59,047 nucleotides of DNA, from assembly GCA_964542745.1 (NCBI GenBank), contig CAZIVR010000009.1, positions 1 through 59,047 of the forward strand, given 5' to 3'. The first letter of the stretch is position 1, and each line of letters starts with the position of its first letter. Below are positions 33,888-42,851 of the stretch, piece by piece. The notes below the pieces were generated by a model that was given only the letters and a program-made list of their open reading frames with translations, ran no database searches and was not told where the DNA came from. Origin of the DNA: DATKAB01 sp964542745. GTDB lineage: Bacteria > Eisenbacteria > RBG-16-71-46. Position numbers and translations under genes: made by a program.

Positions 33888-36036
33888 CGCCGCCTCCCGC
33901 GTCGGACGCCGGCATCGGGAGCACGACCTCGAACGTGGTGCCCTTTCCGGAGCGGCTTCGGGCCCGGATCGAGCCGCCGTGCGCCTCGACGATGCTGCGG
34001 CACTGGGCGAGCCCGATGCCGAGTCCCTCCTCCTTGGTGGTCGAGAAGGGCCGGAACAGCGCGGTGCGGATGAACTCTTCGCTCATCCCGCGGCCGTCGT
34101 CGCGAACCTGCAGGGACAGCCGGCCGGGGGAGCCGTTGGCGGCCTCCTCGACCGCGGCCTCGAGCTCGATGTTCCCCGGACCACGGAGCGCCTCGCGCGC
34201 GTTGGTGAGGAGATTGACCAGGACCCGCTGCATCAGCCGGCGATCCACGCGCACCCGGTCGGGCCCGCGCAACGTCACCTCGACCCGGATCCCGTCCCGG
34301 TCCCCGCGCGCCAGCCCCGAGGCCGACAGCGCCTCGTCGATCAGCGCGGAGAGATCGCAGGCCTCGGGGGTCACCTGCGGGGCGCGCCCCACCACCGCGA
34401 CCTGCTGCATCAGCTCGCGGAGGTTCGAGACGGTGCGTTCGATCACGGCCAGCGCATCGCGCTGGAACTCCGGGTTGCTCATGTGGCGCCGGGCGTTCTC
34501 GAGCATCAGCGACAGCCCGGACACGTGGTTCTTGATGTCGTGGAGCACGAAGGTGGCGAGCCGGTTCAGGGATTCGAGCTGGCGCGTCTCGGCCAGCTGC
34601 TCGGCCTGCCGGGCGAACCACAGCGCGGCGGCGATCTGCCGCGACATCGCGGCGAGGAAGTCCGAGTCCTCCTCCGAGAAGTCCTCGTCGTTGCGCTTGG
34701 CCGCGAGCCACAGGGCGCCGACCACGCGCTCGCCGACCATCAGCGGCGCGCACAGGGCGGCCGACATCGTCTCGATCGCCTCGCGATTCTCGGCGGCCAC
34801 CGGGAGCAGGTCGAGGTCGCTCGCGAGCCGTTCGAAGACCAGCGGCCGGCGCTGGCGCCCGAGCTCGAGGAGCAGCGGGTTCCGGTGCTCCAGCGCGGCG
34901 GGCATCCCCGAAGGGCCGTGGACCAGCCGCAGTCCGCCCTCGGCGTCGTCGAGCAGGTAAAGCGCGACGCGCGGGCTCTCGAAGACGGAAGCCATCAGCG
35001 CCTCCACCTGGTGCGCGATCTCCTCGATGCGGCTCCCGGGCGTGAGGGCCTGGCTCACGCGCTCCCACTCGCGGCGGTAGTCGTACCGGTTCGCGTAGAA
35101 GTTCCGGTCGATGAACCGCTTGATCGCCCGGCCCGTCCCGGGGCTGATCATCAGCAGCAGCCCGCCGCCCCCGGCGAGGCCGTAGAAGAGCAGGCTCACC
35201 ACGCGCTTCCACTCGGGGCTCAGCACCGGGAGGATCCGCGAGAGGACCGCCATGCTCAGCAGGAAGGCTCCGGCCAGCGTGAGCGAGACCGAGGAGTAGT
35301 AGACCACCGGGCGGGCCAGCGGGACGCTCATGTCCGAGAGCCGGCGCCGGGCGAGCGCGAGCGAAGTCACCACGCCGGCCGCGAACAGCGGCAGCGCGGT
35401 CGCGGAGAGCCACGAGATCCGGATGCCGCCGTAGAGCAATCCCCCCGAGACCACCAGCAGCTGGCTCAGGATCGCCACCAGGAACGCGAGCGCCATGGCG
35501 CGCAGCCGCCGCTGGAGCGTGGCCGAGGCCCCGCGCAGCATGCGCTCGAAGTTCATGAGCACGGCCACCATCGCCACCACCAGGTACATCAGGTAGATCT
35601 TGCCCATGCCCCCCAGCACCAGCACCGCGTCCCCCTCGCGCCCTTCGACGGCGCGCACGATGCTCGGGTTCCCGGCGAGGGCGAACATGGCCACGCAGCC
35701 CGCGAGCGCCAGCGCGAGGTAGGAGGCGGCGTTGCGGATCTGCTCCCACGGGTCCGGGCGCGAGAGCACCACGCTCAGCGAGAGCCACAGCCACGAGGCG
35801 AGCGCCGAAACCTGCGCGAGGTAGACCGCCCAGTTGCGCGCCGAGGCCAGGCTGTCCGCCCGCAGGATGCCGAGCGCCCCGGCCTGGAACGCCGCCACCG
35901 AGAGAAACGAGGCGGAGAACAGCATCGTGGTGAGCCAGTGCCCGCGGCGCAGCGTGGCGAGCAGGCCGATCACGGTGGCCAGCATGGCGCTGGCCATCAC
36001 GAGGCTGATCTGAACTGGCGACGAGGTCAGGGTCAT
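33877..36036 (-). CDS. prsK: Membrane sensor histidine kinase PrsK-like
   Basis: 719 residues. About eight N-terminal membrane helices (1-310), a GAF domain (about 350-500), then HisKA-type dimerisation helix with the H-box LHDIKNHVSGLSLML, N-box LLTNAREAL, G1 DDGRGMS and G2 GLGIGLAQCRSIVEAHGG. This arrangement is that of PrsK, the kinase of exosortase-associated systems. It should phosphorylate the adjacent PrsR. The ATG at 36036 is 17 bases after the TPR gene. The input signal is unknown. Confidence 0.9.
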   Translation of the reverse strand: MTLTSSPVQISLVMASAMLATVIGLLATLRRGHWLTTMLFSASFLSVAAFQAGALGILRADSLASARNWAVYLAQVSALASWLWLSLSVVLSRPDPWEQIRNAASYLALALAGCVAMFALAGNPSIVRAVEGREGDAVLVLGGMGKIYLMYLVVAMVAVLMNFERMLRGASATLQRRLRAMALAFLVAILSQLLVVSGGLLYGGIRISWLSATALPLFAAGVVTSLALARRRLSDMSVPLARPVVYYSSVSLTLAGAFLLSMAVLSRILPVLSPEWKRVVSLLFYGLAGGGGLLLMISPGTGRAIKRFIDRNFYANRYDYRREWERVSQALTPGSRIEEIAHQVEALMASVFESPRVALYLLDDAEGGLRLVHGPSGMPAALEHRNPLLLELGRQRRPLVFERLASDLDLLPVAAENREAIETMSAALCAPLMVGERVVGALWLAAKRNDEDFSEEDSDFLAAMSRQIAAALWFARQAEQLAETRQLESLNRLATFVLHDIKNHVSGLSLMLENARRHMSNPEFQRDALAVIERTVSNLRELMQQVAVVGRAPQVTPEACDLSALIDEALSASGLARGDRDGIRVEVTLRGPDRVRVDRRLMQRVLVNLLTNAREALRGPGNIELEAAVEEAANGSPGRLSLQVRDDGRGMSEEFIRTALFRPFSTTKEEGLGIGLAQCRSIVEAHGGSIRARSRSGKGTTFEVVLPMPASDAGGGDGA

Positions 36037-36053
36037 GGCGGGATCCGGCCCCT

Positions 36054-37553
36054 TCAGGAGGGTTTCGACCCGAGCGCGGCGGCGGCGCGGCGGCGCGTCT
36101 CGGGATCGGGGGAACTGCGGGCCAGAATCTGCCACAGCCGGAGCGCGAGCGCCCGGTCCCCGAGCGCGACCTCGGCCTCACGCGCCGCCAGCGCGCCGAG
36201 CCGGGCGCCGTTGCGCGACAGGCCCACCGCCGTCCACAGGCCCTGCAACTCGCGGATGCCCTCGGAGGATCTGCCCGCCGCCAGCAGGACGGCCACGCGG
36301 GCCTCGGTCACCCGCGCGCGCTCCACGGGGTCGTGCTGCATGCCCGCCAGCTGCTCGAGCGTCGCCAGCGCCCGGTCCGCCTCCAGGCGGGCCATCTCGG
36401 GCTCGCCCTCCTCGCGATGGTGGCGCACCACGATCTCCCAGGACTCGAGCGAGCGGGGGTGCGAAGGGAACGCGGCACACAGGGCGCTGTATTCGCTGCG
36501 GGCCAGCGTCCAGCGGCCCAGCGCGCGGAGCAGCGTCCCCCGCTGGAAGCGCGCCTCCGCGGCCCCCGCGGCGCCCGGGAACTCGGCCACGATCCGGGCG
36601 TAGGCCTCGAGGGCCGAATCCGGACGTCCGGCCTCCCGGAGGGCGCGGGCCTCGAGGTCGAGCGCCGCGAGGCGCGTGCCGCCCGCGGACCCGAGCGACG
36701 CCCAGCGGGCGTAGGCCAGCGCCGAATCGGCGCGGCCCCCGGAGAGCGAACGCTCGGCCAGCCCGAGCACGCGCGCGGCATGGTCGGCGGGTCCGCGCGT
36801 CCACCCGCGCTCGAGCACGCGCCGGCGGGCCGCGAGCGCCCCGTCCACGTCGCCGCCGAGGTCACGCACCGCGGAGAGCTCGTCGGCGATTTCCCGCCCG
36901 GCCGCGGCGGACCCCGCGCGCTCCAGCGCCCCGGCGAGCCGCCCCTCGGCGGCGGCGAGCAGCGACTCGCGCGCGGCGCGGCGGCCGGCCGCGGCGAACC
37001 CCTCGGCCAGCCGGCGCACGGCCTCGGCGGGCGCGCGGCGCGGCGCTCCGGTCGCCTCGAACGGCTCGAAGTCGCGCGCCACGTGCTCCCAGGCGCGGAG
37101 CGCCTCGTCGCGCCGCTCCTGCGCGTCGAAGGCCCGCGCCCGCAGGGTCGCGGCTTCGAGCGCCACGTCGTCGAGCCCCGCCCACGCGGACTCGGCCCGC
37201 GCGTAGCCCGCCAGCGCCTCGGCGGAGCGGCCCTGCAGCTCGGCGAGCCGGGCGAGCGCGAGGGCGGAGCGGCCGGAAACGCGGGCCACGTCCCGGGACC
37301 GGGGGGACGCGCCCGCGCGGGCCCAGCGCGAGGGCGGATACCGCTCGACGATCGCGCGGAACGCCGACTCCGCGCGCCCGTAGTCGGACGGCTTCGCGAT
37401 CCGCGGCTCGACGAAGATGCGCTGGACGTCGCGCTCCGCGTGCCAGAAGGCGCGCTCCGCGCGCCACCGCGCCCACAGCTCCGCGTCGCCGCACCCGGAG
37501 GCCGCGACCGCCAGCGCCAGGGCCGCGCCGAGCCTCGCGAGGCGCCCGCTCAC
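36054..37553 (-). CDS. TPR-rich lipoprotein of the EPS/exosortase locus
   Basis: 499 residues. GTG start at 37553 in a GTGA overlap. A short signal sequence ends in the lipobox AASGC with Cys near residue 21. The rest is an all-helical array of degenerate tetratricopeptide repeats (for example ALEAYARIVAEFPGAAGAAEA, RFQRGTLLRALGRWTLARSE). In exosortase loci TPR proteins of this kind are thought to scaffold export or assembly of the glycan, but this one is too degenerate to assign to PrsT without a profile search. Confidence 0.72.
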   Translation of the reverse strand: MSGRLARLGAALALAVAASGCGDAELWARWRAERAFWHAERDVQRIFVEPRIAKPSDYGRAESAFRAIVERYPPSRWARAGASPRSRDVARVSGRSALALARLAELQGRSAEALAGYARAESAWAGLDDVALEAATLRARAFDAQERRDEALRAWEHVARDFEPFEATGAPRRAPAEAVRRLAEGFAAAGRRAARESLLAAAEGRLAGALERAGSAAAGREIADELSAVRDLGGDVDGALAARRRVLERGWTRGPADHAARVLGLAERSLSGGRADSALAYARWASLGSAGGTRLAALDLEARALREAGRPDSALEAYARIVAEFPGAAGAAEARFQRGTLLRALGRWTLARSEYSALCAAFPSHPRSLESWEIVVRHHREEGEPEMARLEADRALATLEQLAGMQHDPVERARVTEARVAVLLAAGRSSEGIRELQGLWTAVGLSRNGARLGALAAREAEVALGDRALALRLWQILARSSPDPETRRRAAAALGSKPS

Positions 37554-38392
37554 GGCCGCTCCTCGCGCGGCGCCACCGCGCTCAGGTAGAGCAGGGTGGC
37601 CGCGCCGGTGAGGAGGAATCCGTTGAGCCAGCCGGAGGCGGCCCGCAGGATCGTGAGCGCGCCCGCCAGCTCCGGCCGGCCGCGTTCCACCAGCAGCGCC
37701 GCGGTCACGCCCGGCGCCTGCAGCGGGAGCAGCAGCACCAGCACCGCGGCGCTCACGAGCAGCGCGGGCAGGAAACCCTCCCGCCAGCTCGACGCGAGGG
37801 TGCGGAGCGCCGCCCACGCCGGGCGGCCCTCGAGCATCACGCGGGCGGCCACGTAGAAGAACGCCGCCTGCACGACGAGGGAGAGCGCCGCGAGGCCCAG
37901 CGGCGCGGCGCGGCCCACCAGCCCGCCCCGCCCACCGAGCAGCGCGCCCACGAGCGCGGGCAGCGCGAGCAACAGCAGGTTGAAGGGCAGCAGGGCCAGC
38001 ACCAGGTCCGGCGCGCGGCGAAAGCCCTCGGCGAGCGAGGCGAGGGCGTGCACCGGCCGGCCGCGGAAGCGCGCGGCGAAGGCGGGCGTGGCGGCGCCGA
38101 TCCCGATGGGGCCGAGCACCGCCACCAGCACCGCGTCCGCGCGCCGGAACAGCTCGGGCATGCGTTCGAAGACCCACGGATAGTGCAGCGCCGCCTCGCC
38201 CCCCGCGCGCTCCAGCAGCGGCGCCATGAACCACGAGACCGCCGGATGCGCCGCGTTCCACAGGAGCGCCACCACTCCCAGCTCGGCGGCCGCGAGCGGC
38301 AACACCCACGCCCACAGGCGCGGCCGCGCCAGCTGGGGCGCGGTGTGGCGCAGCGCCTGCCCCGCGAGCATGACCTGCTCGAGCGCCCTCAT
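37550..38392 (-). CDS. Polytopic membrane protein of unknown function
   Basis: 280 residues with about six hydrophobic helices and no recognised motif. There are few charged residues in the helices and a conserved-looking VFERMPELFRRAD loop near residue 75. Both ends overlap neighbours (ATGA with epsI, GTGA with the TPR lipoprotein), so it is made together with them. The architecture recalls small integral-membrane families with repeated 6-helix bundles; I give no function. Confidence 0.7.
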   Translation of the reverse strand: MRALEQVMLAGQALRHTAPQLARPRLWAWVLPLAAAELGVVALLWNAAHPAVSWFMAPLLERAGGEAALHYPWVFERMPELFRRADAVLVAVLGPIGIGAATPAFAARFRGRPVHALASLAEGFRRAPDLVLALLPFNLLLLALPALVGALLGGRGGLVGRAAPLGLAALSLVVQAAFFYVAARVMLEGRPAWAALRTLASSWREGFLPALLVSAAVLVLLLPLQAPGVTAALLVERGRPELAGALTILRAASGWLNGFLLTGAATLLYLSAVAPREERP

Positions 38393-39036
38393 CCCGGCCC
38401 CCCACCGGCCGCCGAGGAGTCGGCGAACACGGCGGGCAGCGACTCGCTCACCCGCGTGCCGAATTCGGCGAGCCTCCGCGCCGCGCCCACCTCGTCGCCG
38501 TCCACGATCGGCGTCTCGATCCTGACGAACGCTCCCCACGACCGGTTGTCGAGCGCCCCGCGCACCGCCATCTGCCGCCGGAACGCCCACGGATCGGTGG
38601 TCTCGAGCCCGGCCGTGCTCCACCAGTAGGCCACCAGCCGCGAGCCGCGGCTGCGCGAGGCGACGAACCAGCGCGCGGGCACTCCCCCGCTCCTTCCGCC
38701 GAGGATGCGCGCTTCGCGCTCGCGCTCGATCAGGTAGCCCTGCGATTCGTAGCAGAGGCGCGGGTCGTGGGCCCCGTACCGGCGGTTCTGGTGGTACACG
38801 ATGCAGAGCCACGCCACGTCCTCGCCCCGTTCGTAGCGGCGGATCAGGATGTCGTCGGCGCGCAGCTCCTCGATCACCGCGTCCTCGAACGAGAGATCCG
38901 TGCCGTTCCACGTTCCGAGGTGCTCGGGCACCCGGCCGAGCACGCCCTGCCCGAGCGCGAGATTCACCGGCGGGTGGAGCCGGCCGTAGGCCGCGGTGGC
39001 CGCGAGCAGCGCGAGGACGGCGACGTAGCGCGTCAC
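38389..39036 (-). CDS. epsI: EpsI family exosortase-associated protein
   Basis: 215 residues. One N-terminal membrane helix or signal, then a DUF3485/EpsI domain with GAHDPRLCYESQGYLIE, the Cys-containing motif that defines the family (usually HSPRVCYPG). EpsI is fused to or beside exosortases in many genomes and is needed for EPS-linked sorting. GTG start at 39036 in a GTGA overlap with the exosortase gene. Confidence 0.9.
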   Translation of the reverse strand: MTRYVAVLALLAATAAYGRLHPPVNLALGQGVLGRVPEHLGTWNGTDLSFEDAVIEELRADDILIRRYERGEDVAWLCIVYHQNRRYGAHDPRLCYESQGYLIEREREARILGGRSGGVPARWFVASRSRGSRLVAYWWSTAGLETTDPWAFRRQMAVRGALDNRSWGAFVRIETPIVDGDEVGAARRLAEFGTRVSESLPAVFADSSAAGGGPG

Positions 39037-39950
39037 CGGCCCATCGCCTCGAGCGCGGGGCGCGCGGGGGCGGCCCCGGCTTCCCGCGGGGTGAGCAGCC
39101 GCCGCACGCCGAGCAGCCCGGCCAGCGCCATGAGGTAGAGCACGTAGCCGGAGAGATCGTGGGCGAAGCCGCCGGCCTGCTCGACGCCGGCGTAGTGGCC
39201 GACCAGGATCAGCGCGGTGATCCGCAGGGCGTTCGCGGCCATCGCCACCGGGACCGCGGCGAGGAACAGCGCGAGCCGGCGCCACCACGCGCCGCGCTGG
39301 AGCGCCGCGAACAGCGCGCCGGTGGCGAGCAGCGCCAGCAGCGATCGCAGTCCGCTGCACGGGTTCTCGATCCGGAGCTCGCCCCCCGCCAGGTGCAGGG
39401 TCATGCCGTCGCGCAGCAGGTTCACGCCCAGGGCCTCCGCGGCGCGCCCGGCGAACACCACCGTGACCTCCTTCAGCGCGAAGCTCAGCTGGTTCACGAT
39501 GACCGGGGGAAACGTGAGCATGAAGCCCAGGAACGCCACGGGGAAGGCCAGCAGCCGCGCCCACGCGAAGCCGAGCAGCGTCACGACCAGTCCGAAGATC
39601 AGCAGCGGGAAGGACCAGCCCTGCAGCGAGAAGATGTCGGACCGCAGTCCGACGACCTGCATCGCGCAGGCGACGGCGACCGGCACCAGCCCGAGCGCCG
39701 AACCCCGCACCGGGAGCGCCGCCAGCCGGCGGCGCCGCCCCCACACCAGCGCCGCGCTCACCAGCGGGACGAGGGGGCCGTGCGAGTAGTTGTCGTTGGT
39801 GGTCCAGGTGGTCCACAGGCCGCGCGCGAGTCCCGCGTAGATCGCGGCGACCAGCGCCGCCACCGGGAGCGCGGCGAGCACGGGCACGAACCGCGCGGAT
39901 CCCGCGGCGGCCTCGGGCCGGGGCGGACCGGCGGGCGCCGGGGCGCTCAA
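39033..39950 (-). CDS. xrt: Exosortase
   Basis: 305 residues, about eight membrane helices. Active-site residues of the family are visible: Cys198 in ENPCSGLRSLLALL, Arg243 in ANALRIT and His264 in FAHDLSGY, plus the early NDNYSHGPLVP motif. Exosortases are inner-membrane transpeptidase-like enzymes that cleave PEP-CTERM type tails of exported proteins. The TTG start at 39950 gives a TTGA overlap with the sugar transferase gene. No PEP-CTERM tail is found on any protein in this window, so its substrates are encoded elsewhere. The subclass (XrtA, XrtB and so on) is unassigned. Confidence 0.95.
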   Translation of the reverse strand: MSAPAPAGPPRPEAAAGSARFVPVLAALPVAALVAAIYAGLARGLWTTWTTNDNYSHGPLVPLVSAALVWGRRRRLAALPVRGSALGLVPVAVACAMQVVGLRSDIFSLQGWSFPLLIFGLVVTLLGFAWARLLAFPVAFLGFMLTFPPVIVNQLSFALKEVTVVFAGRAAEALGVNLLRDGMTLHLAGGELRIENPCSGLRSLLALLATGALFAALQRGAWWRRLALFLAAVPVAMAANALRITALILVGHYAGVEQAGGFAHDLSGYVLYLMALAGLLGVRRLLTPREAGAAPARPALEAMGR

Positions 39951-40576
39951 TAGACCCCCCGCGACGAGAACAGGGCCACCACGGTGCGCAGCAGGATCGA
40001 GAGGTCGAGCCCGAAGCTCGCGTGCTCGAGGTACCAGCGGTCGTGGCGGACCTTCTCCTCGACGGTCAGCTCGTCGCGGCCGTGGATCTGCGCCCAGCCC
40101 GTGATGCCGGGACGGAGCGCGTCCACGCCGGCCTCGCGGCGCAGGGCGATCAGGTCGTCCTGGTTGTGCAGCGCGGGCCGCGGGCCCACCAGGCTCATGT
40201 CGCCGGTCAGCACGTTCCAGAGCTGGGGCAATTCGTCCACGCTCGTGCGGCGCAGGAACCCGCCGAGGCGCGTCAGGCGCGAAGAGTTGGGACCCATGAG
40301 GTGCGACGCGAGGTCCGGCGTGCCGACCCGCATCGTGCGGAACTTGACGATCACGAACGGCCGCGAGCCGCGGCCGATCCGGCGCTGGCGGAACAGCGCC
40401 GGCCCCGGCGAATCGAGCCGGATCGCGACCGCGACGGCCAGCATCACCGGCGCCGCCACCAGCAGCCCCGCGAGCGCCCCGAGGACGTCGAGGGACCGCT
40501 TGGCCGCCGCGGTGGCGCCTCGCGGACGCGCGCCGGGCCGGTCCGGGGCGGGAGCGTGCGATTCCGCGGCTTCCAA
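39947..40576 (-). CDS. Monotopic phosphoglycosyl transferase (EPS initiating sugar transferase)
   Basis: 209 residues, the minimal PglC/WcaJ-type catalytic domain with one membrane helix (about 33-55). Intact motifs: KFRTM, SVDELPQLWNVL containing the catalytic Asp-Glu pair, MSLVGPRP, and PGITGWAQIHGRDEL. It should move a phospho-sugar from a nucleotide sugar to undecaprenyl phosphate, starting the repeat unit. I place the start at a TTG (40576), 9 bases after GGAGG; a CTG at 40585 overlapping the upstream stop is the alternative. Confidence 0.93.
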   Translation of the reverse strand: MEAAESHAPAPDRPGARPRGATAAAKRSLDVLGALAGLLVAAPVMLAVAVAIRLDSPGPALFRQRRIGRGSRPFVIVKFRTMRVGTPDLASHLMGPNSSRLTRLGGFLRRTSVDELPQLWNVLTGDMSLVGPRPALHNQDDLIALRREAGVDALRPGITGWAQIHGRDELTVEEKVRHDRWYLEHASFGLDLSILLRTVVALFSSRGVY

Positions 40577-40581
40577 GGCGG

Positions 40582-41718
40582 TCAGCCTCCGGCCGGCAGG
40601 TCGGCCCCGATTTGGGCGAGGCTCGCGAGCCCGGAGACCCCCGCCAGCATCCAGCTGCGGACCAGCCCGGCCCGGCGCCTCCAACGCGCGAGCGCCGGGC
40701 GCAGGCCGCGCAGCGCGGACTCGCTCGCCCGCCACACGCCGCTCCCGCCCCCGAGCCACGCGAACACGCGGATGCGGCGGCCGAGCCGGCCGCTGATCTC
40801 GCGCTTGAACGGCGTGTCGCCCCCGAAATTGAACCAGCGGTGCCTGAGATCCCGGCCGCGCTTCAGCTCCTCGAAGCCGAGCAGCACCGTGACCCCCTCG
40901 CGCCGCGCCTCGAGGCTGGCGGCCGCGGTGCGGCCCTGCATCGAGCCGCCGGCGTGGATTCCGTCCCCGACCCCGGCGACGACCCGTCCCCGGTGCCTCG
41001 CGAGCAGCAGCCACATCCACGGGAGTTCCCACTCGCGCCATCCCTCGCCCGACGCCGGCTCCTCCGGCGGAACCCGCACCCCGTCCATCCCGCGGCGCCG
41101 CTTGGACTCCTCCTGGAGATCGTAGAAGGCGCGAAAGTCCTCGGGCCGCGCGGCCACCTCGATGGACACGTCGTGGCGCCGGGCCCGTTTCACCAGCCGG
41201 CGCTTCGAGGGCTCCATGCTCTCGTAGAGATCCTCGTCGGACTCGGCGATGGCCTGGATCACGGTCGCCCCGGCGTTCCAGCCCCGGACCCCGCGCGGCT
41301 GCGGGTGCGGCAGGTAGTGGACCAGCCGTTCGCCGTTCGCGTGAAGCGTCACCTGCGCGTGCAGCCATGCCGCGTCGGCGGCGGTCATGCCCACCGGGGA
41401 ACCGGGGTCGGCGCCGCACACCAGCGCCTGCCATCGCCACGGCCAGCCCGAGATCCACCGGTCCCCCTCCCGCCGCTGCACCATCAGGCCGCAGCGGCCC
41501 GCGTCCTCGACGAGCAGGGCCCGCGAGCGGTGGCCGCGGCCCGCGTCCCACTTCAGGTAGGCGAGGTCCAGCGCGAAGTGGGCGTGGCAGGAGATGGAAA
41601 GCGCGGCGGCCCACGACCGCGCGAACTCCTCGGGCAGCGGATCGCGCGTGTCCCACGCGCGCACGTCGGCGCGCGCCGTTCGCGGCCAGGGGTTCGCGAT
41701 GTCGTGCTTGGAAGTCAT
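40582..41718 (-). CDS. FemAB-like/GNAT acyltransferase of the exosortase locus
   Basis: 378 residues, two tandem GNAT-type halves. The second half has the BioF2-like pattern LEARREGVTVLLGFEELKR followed by FNFGGDTPFKREI, shared with FemAB-related proteins that accompany exosortases. It probably acylates or aminoacylates a glycan or lipid-linked precursor. ATG at 41718 overlaps the glycosyltransferase stop as ATGA. Confidence 0.85.
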   Translation of the reverse strand: MTSKHDIANPWPRTARADVRAWDTRDPLPEEFARSWAAALSISCHAHFALDLAYLKWDAGRGHRSRALLVEDAGRCGLMVQRREGDRWISGWPWRWQALVCGADPGSPVGMTAADAAWLHAQVTLHANGERLVHYLPHPQPRGVRGWNAGATVIQAIAESDEDLYESMEPSKRRLVKRARRHDVSIEVAARPEDFRAFYDLQEESKRRRGMDGVRVPPEEPASGEGWREWELPWMWLLLARHRGRVVAGVGDGIHAGGSMQGRTAAASLEARREGVTVLLGFEELKRGRDLRHRWFNFGGDTPFKREISGRLGRRIRVFAWLGGGSGVWRASESALRGLRPALARWRRRAGLVRSWMLAGVSGLASLAQIGADLPAGG

Positions 41719-42851
41719 GCCGCTTGTCCCCGGCCCGGGCCGATCGTGGCCCCCGGGCGATCCGCCCGCGGGCCGAGGATCGCACGATAAAGGGTCTCGG
41801 TCTCGCGCACCATCCGCTCGGCCGTGAAGCGCGCGGCCCACCGTTCGCGCCCCGCCCGGCCCCACGCCTCGCGCCGGGAAGGATCGGCGAGCAGCGCCCC
41901 GAGCGCCCGCGCCAGGCCGGGCGGGTCGCCCGCTTCCACCACCGTCCCGGTGGCGCCGTCGAGCACCGCTTCGGGGTTGCCGCCGACCCGCGTCACCACC
42001 GCCGGGCGGCCGGCCCGCATCGCCTCGAGCAGCGTGACCGAGAGCCCTTCGCGCACCGAGCACAGCGCGAACACGTCGCAGGCGGCGAGCAGGTCGTGCA
42101 CGTCGTTCCGCGCCCCGAGGAACGCGACGCGCCCGCCGAGCCCGAGCGCCTCGCTCCGGCGGGCGAGGTCCCCGGCGAGCGGGCCCTCGCCCGCGATCCA
42201 CAGCCGGGCGCCCGCGAGTTCCGGGAGCGCCAGCGCCTCGAGCAGCACGTGGTGCGCCTTCTGCGGGGTCAGGCTCCCGACCGCGAGCACGAGCGGCTCC
42301 GCCGCGCCGGCCCCGAGGTCGCGGCGGGTTTCGTCGCGCGGCCGCGCGGGCGGCGGGGGTCCGACCCCGTTGGGCAGCGTGACGAACCGCGCGGGGTCGC
42401 CCCCGAGCCGCGGGGCGTGGCTCGCCCGCACCGCCTCGCAGACGCAGATCACGCGGTCGGTGAGCGCGGTGCTCGCCCGCTCGAGCAGCGGGTAGGCCCG
42501 CGAGTGCCGCCCGGGAAAGTGGAAGCTGTGCTCGGTGCGCAGGACCGCCCGCACGCCGGCCAGCCGCGCCGCGAGCGCCCCGTAGAGCCCGCCCGTCGGG
42601 TTGTGCCCGTTCACGACGTCCACGCGCTCGCGCCGCATGAGGGCGGCCAGCGCCGCCACCCGGCCGAGCCCGCGGGCGCCCAGCACGCGCACCGAGGCGC
42701 CCGCGGCGCGGGCGGCCTCGAGCGCGGGGCCGCCCCGGTTGAGCGCGCACACCAGGGTCCGGACGCCGGGAGCCGCGAGGCGCGCGTGCTCCACCACCAG
42801 CGACTCGGCGCCGCCCTGGTGCATGGCCTCGATCACGTGCAGCACCCTCAT
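41715..42851 (-). CDS. Glycosyltransferase, GT4 family
   Basis: 378 residues, GT-B fold. The N-terminal VIEAMHQGGAESLV loop and the C-terminal EGLSVTLLEAM with the E-x7-E nucleotide-sugar site are typical. It should add a sugar to the lipid-linked EPS repeat; donor and linkage cannot be read. ATG at 42851, 4-base overlap with the next upstream transferase gene. Confidence 0.92.
   Translation of the reverse strand: MRVLHVIEAMHQGGAESLVVEHARLAAPGVRTLVCALNRGGPALEAARAAGASVRVLGARGLGRVAALAALMRRERVDVVNGHNPTGGLYGALAARLAGVRAVLRTEHSFHFPGRHSRAYPLLERASTALTDRVICVCEAVRASHAPRLGGDPARFVTLPNGVGPPPPARPRDETRRDLGAGAAEPLVLAVGSLTPQKAHHVLLEALALPELAGARLWIAGEGPLAGDLARRSEALGLGGRVAFLGARNDVHDLLAACDVFALCSVREGLSVTLLEAMRAGRPAVVTRVGGNPEAVLDGATGTVVEAGDPPGLARALGALLADPSRREAWGRAGRERWAARFTAERMVRETETLYRAILGPRADRPGATIGPGRGQAA

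Noticed and set aside
39033..39950. Searching the window for PEP-CTERM or LPXTG-type sorting tails on nearby proteins
   Set aside because: The C-termini of the beta-helix, barrel, M6, M23 and lipoprotein products lack the motif-helix-basic pattern; no substrate can be called here.
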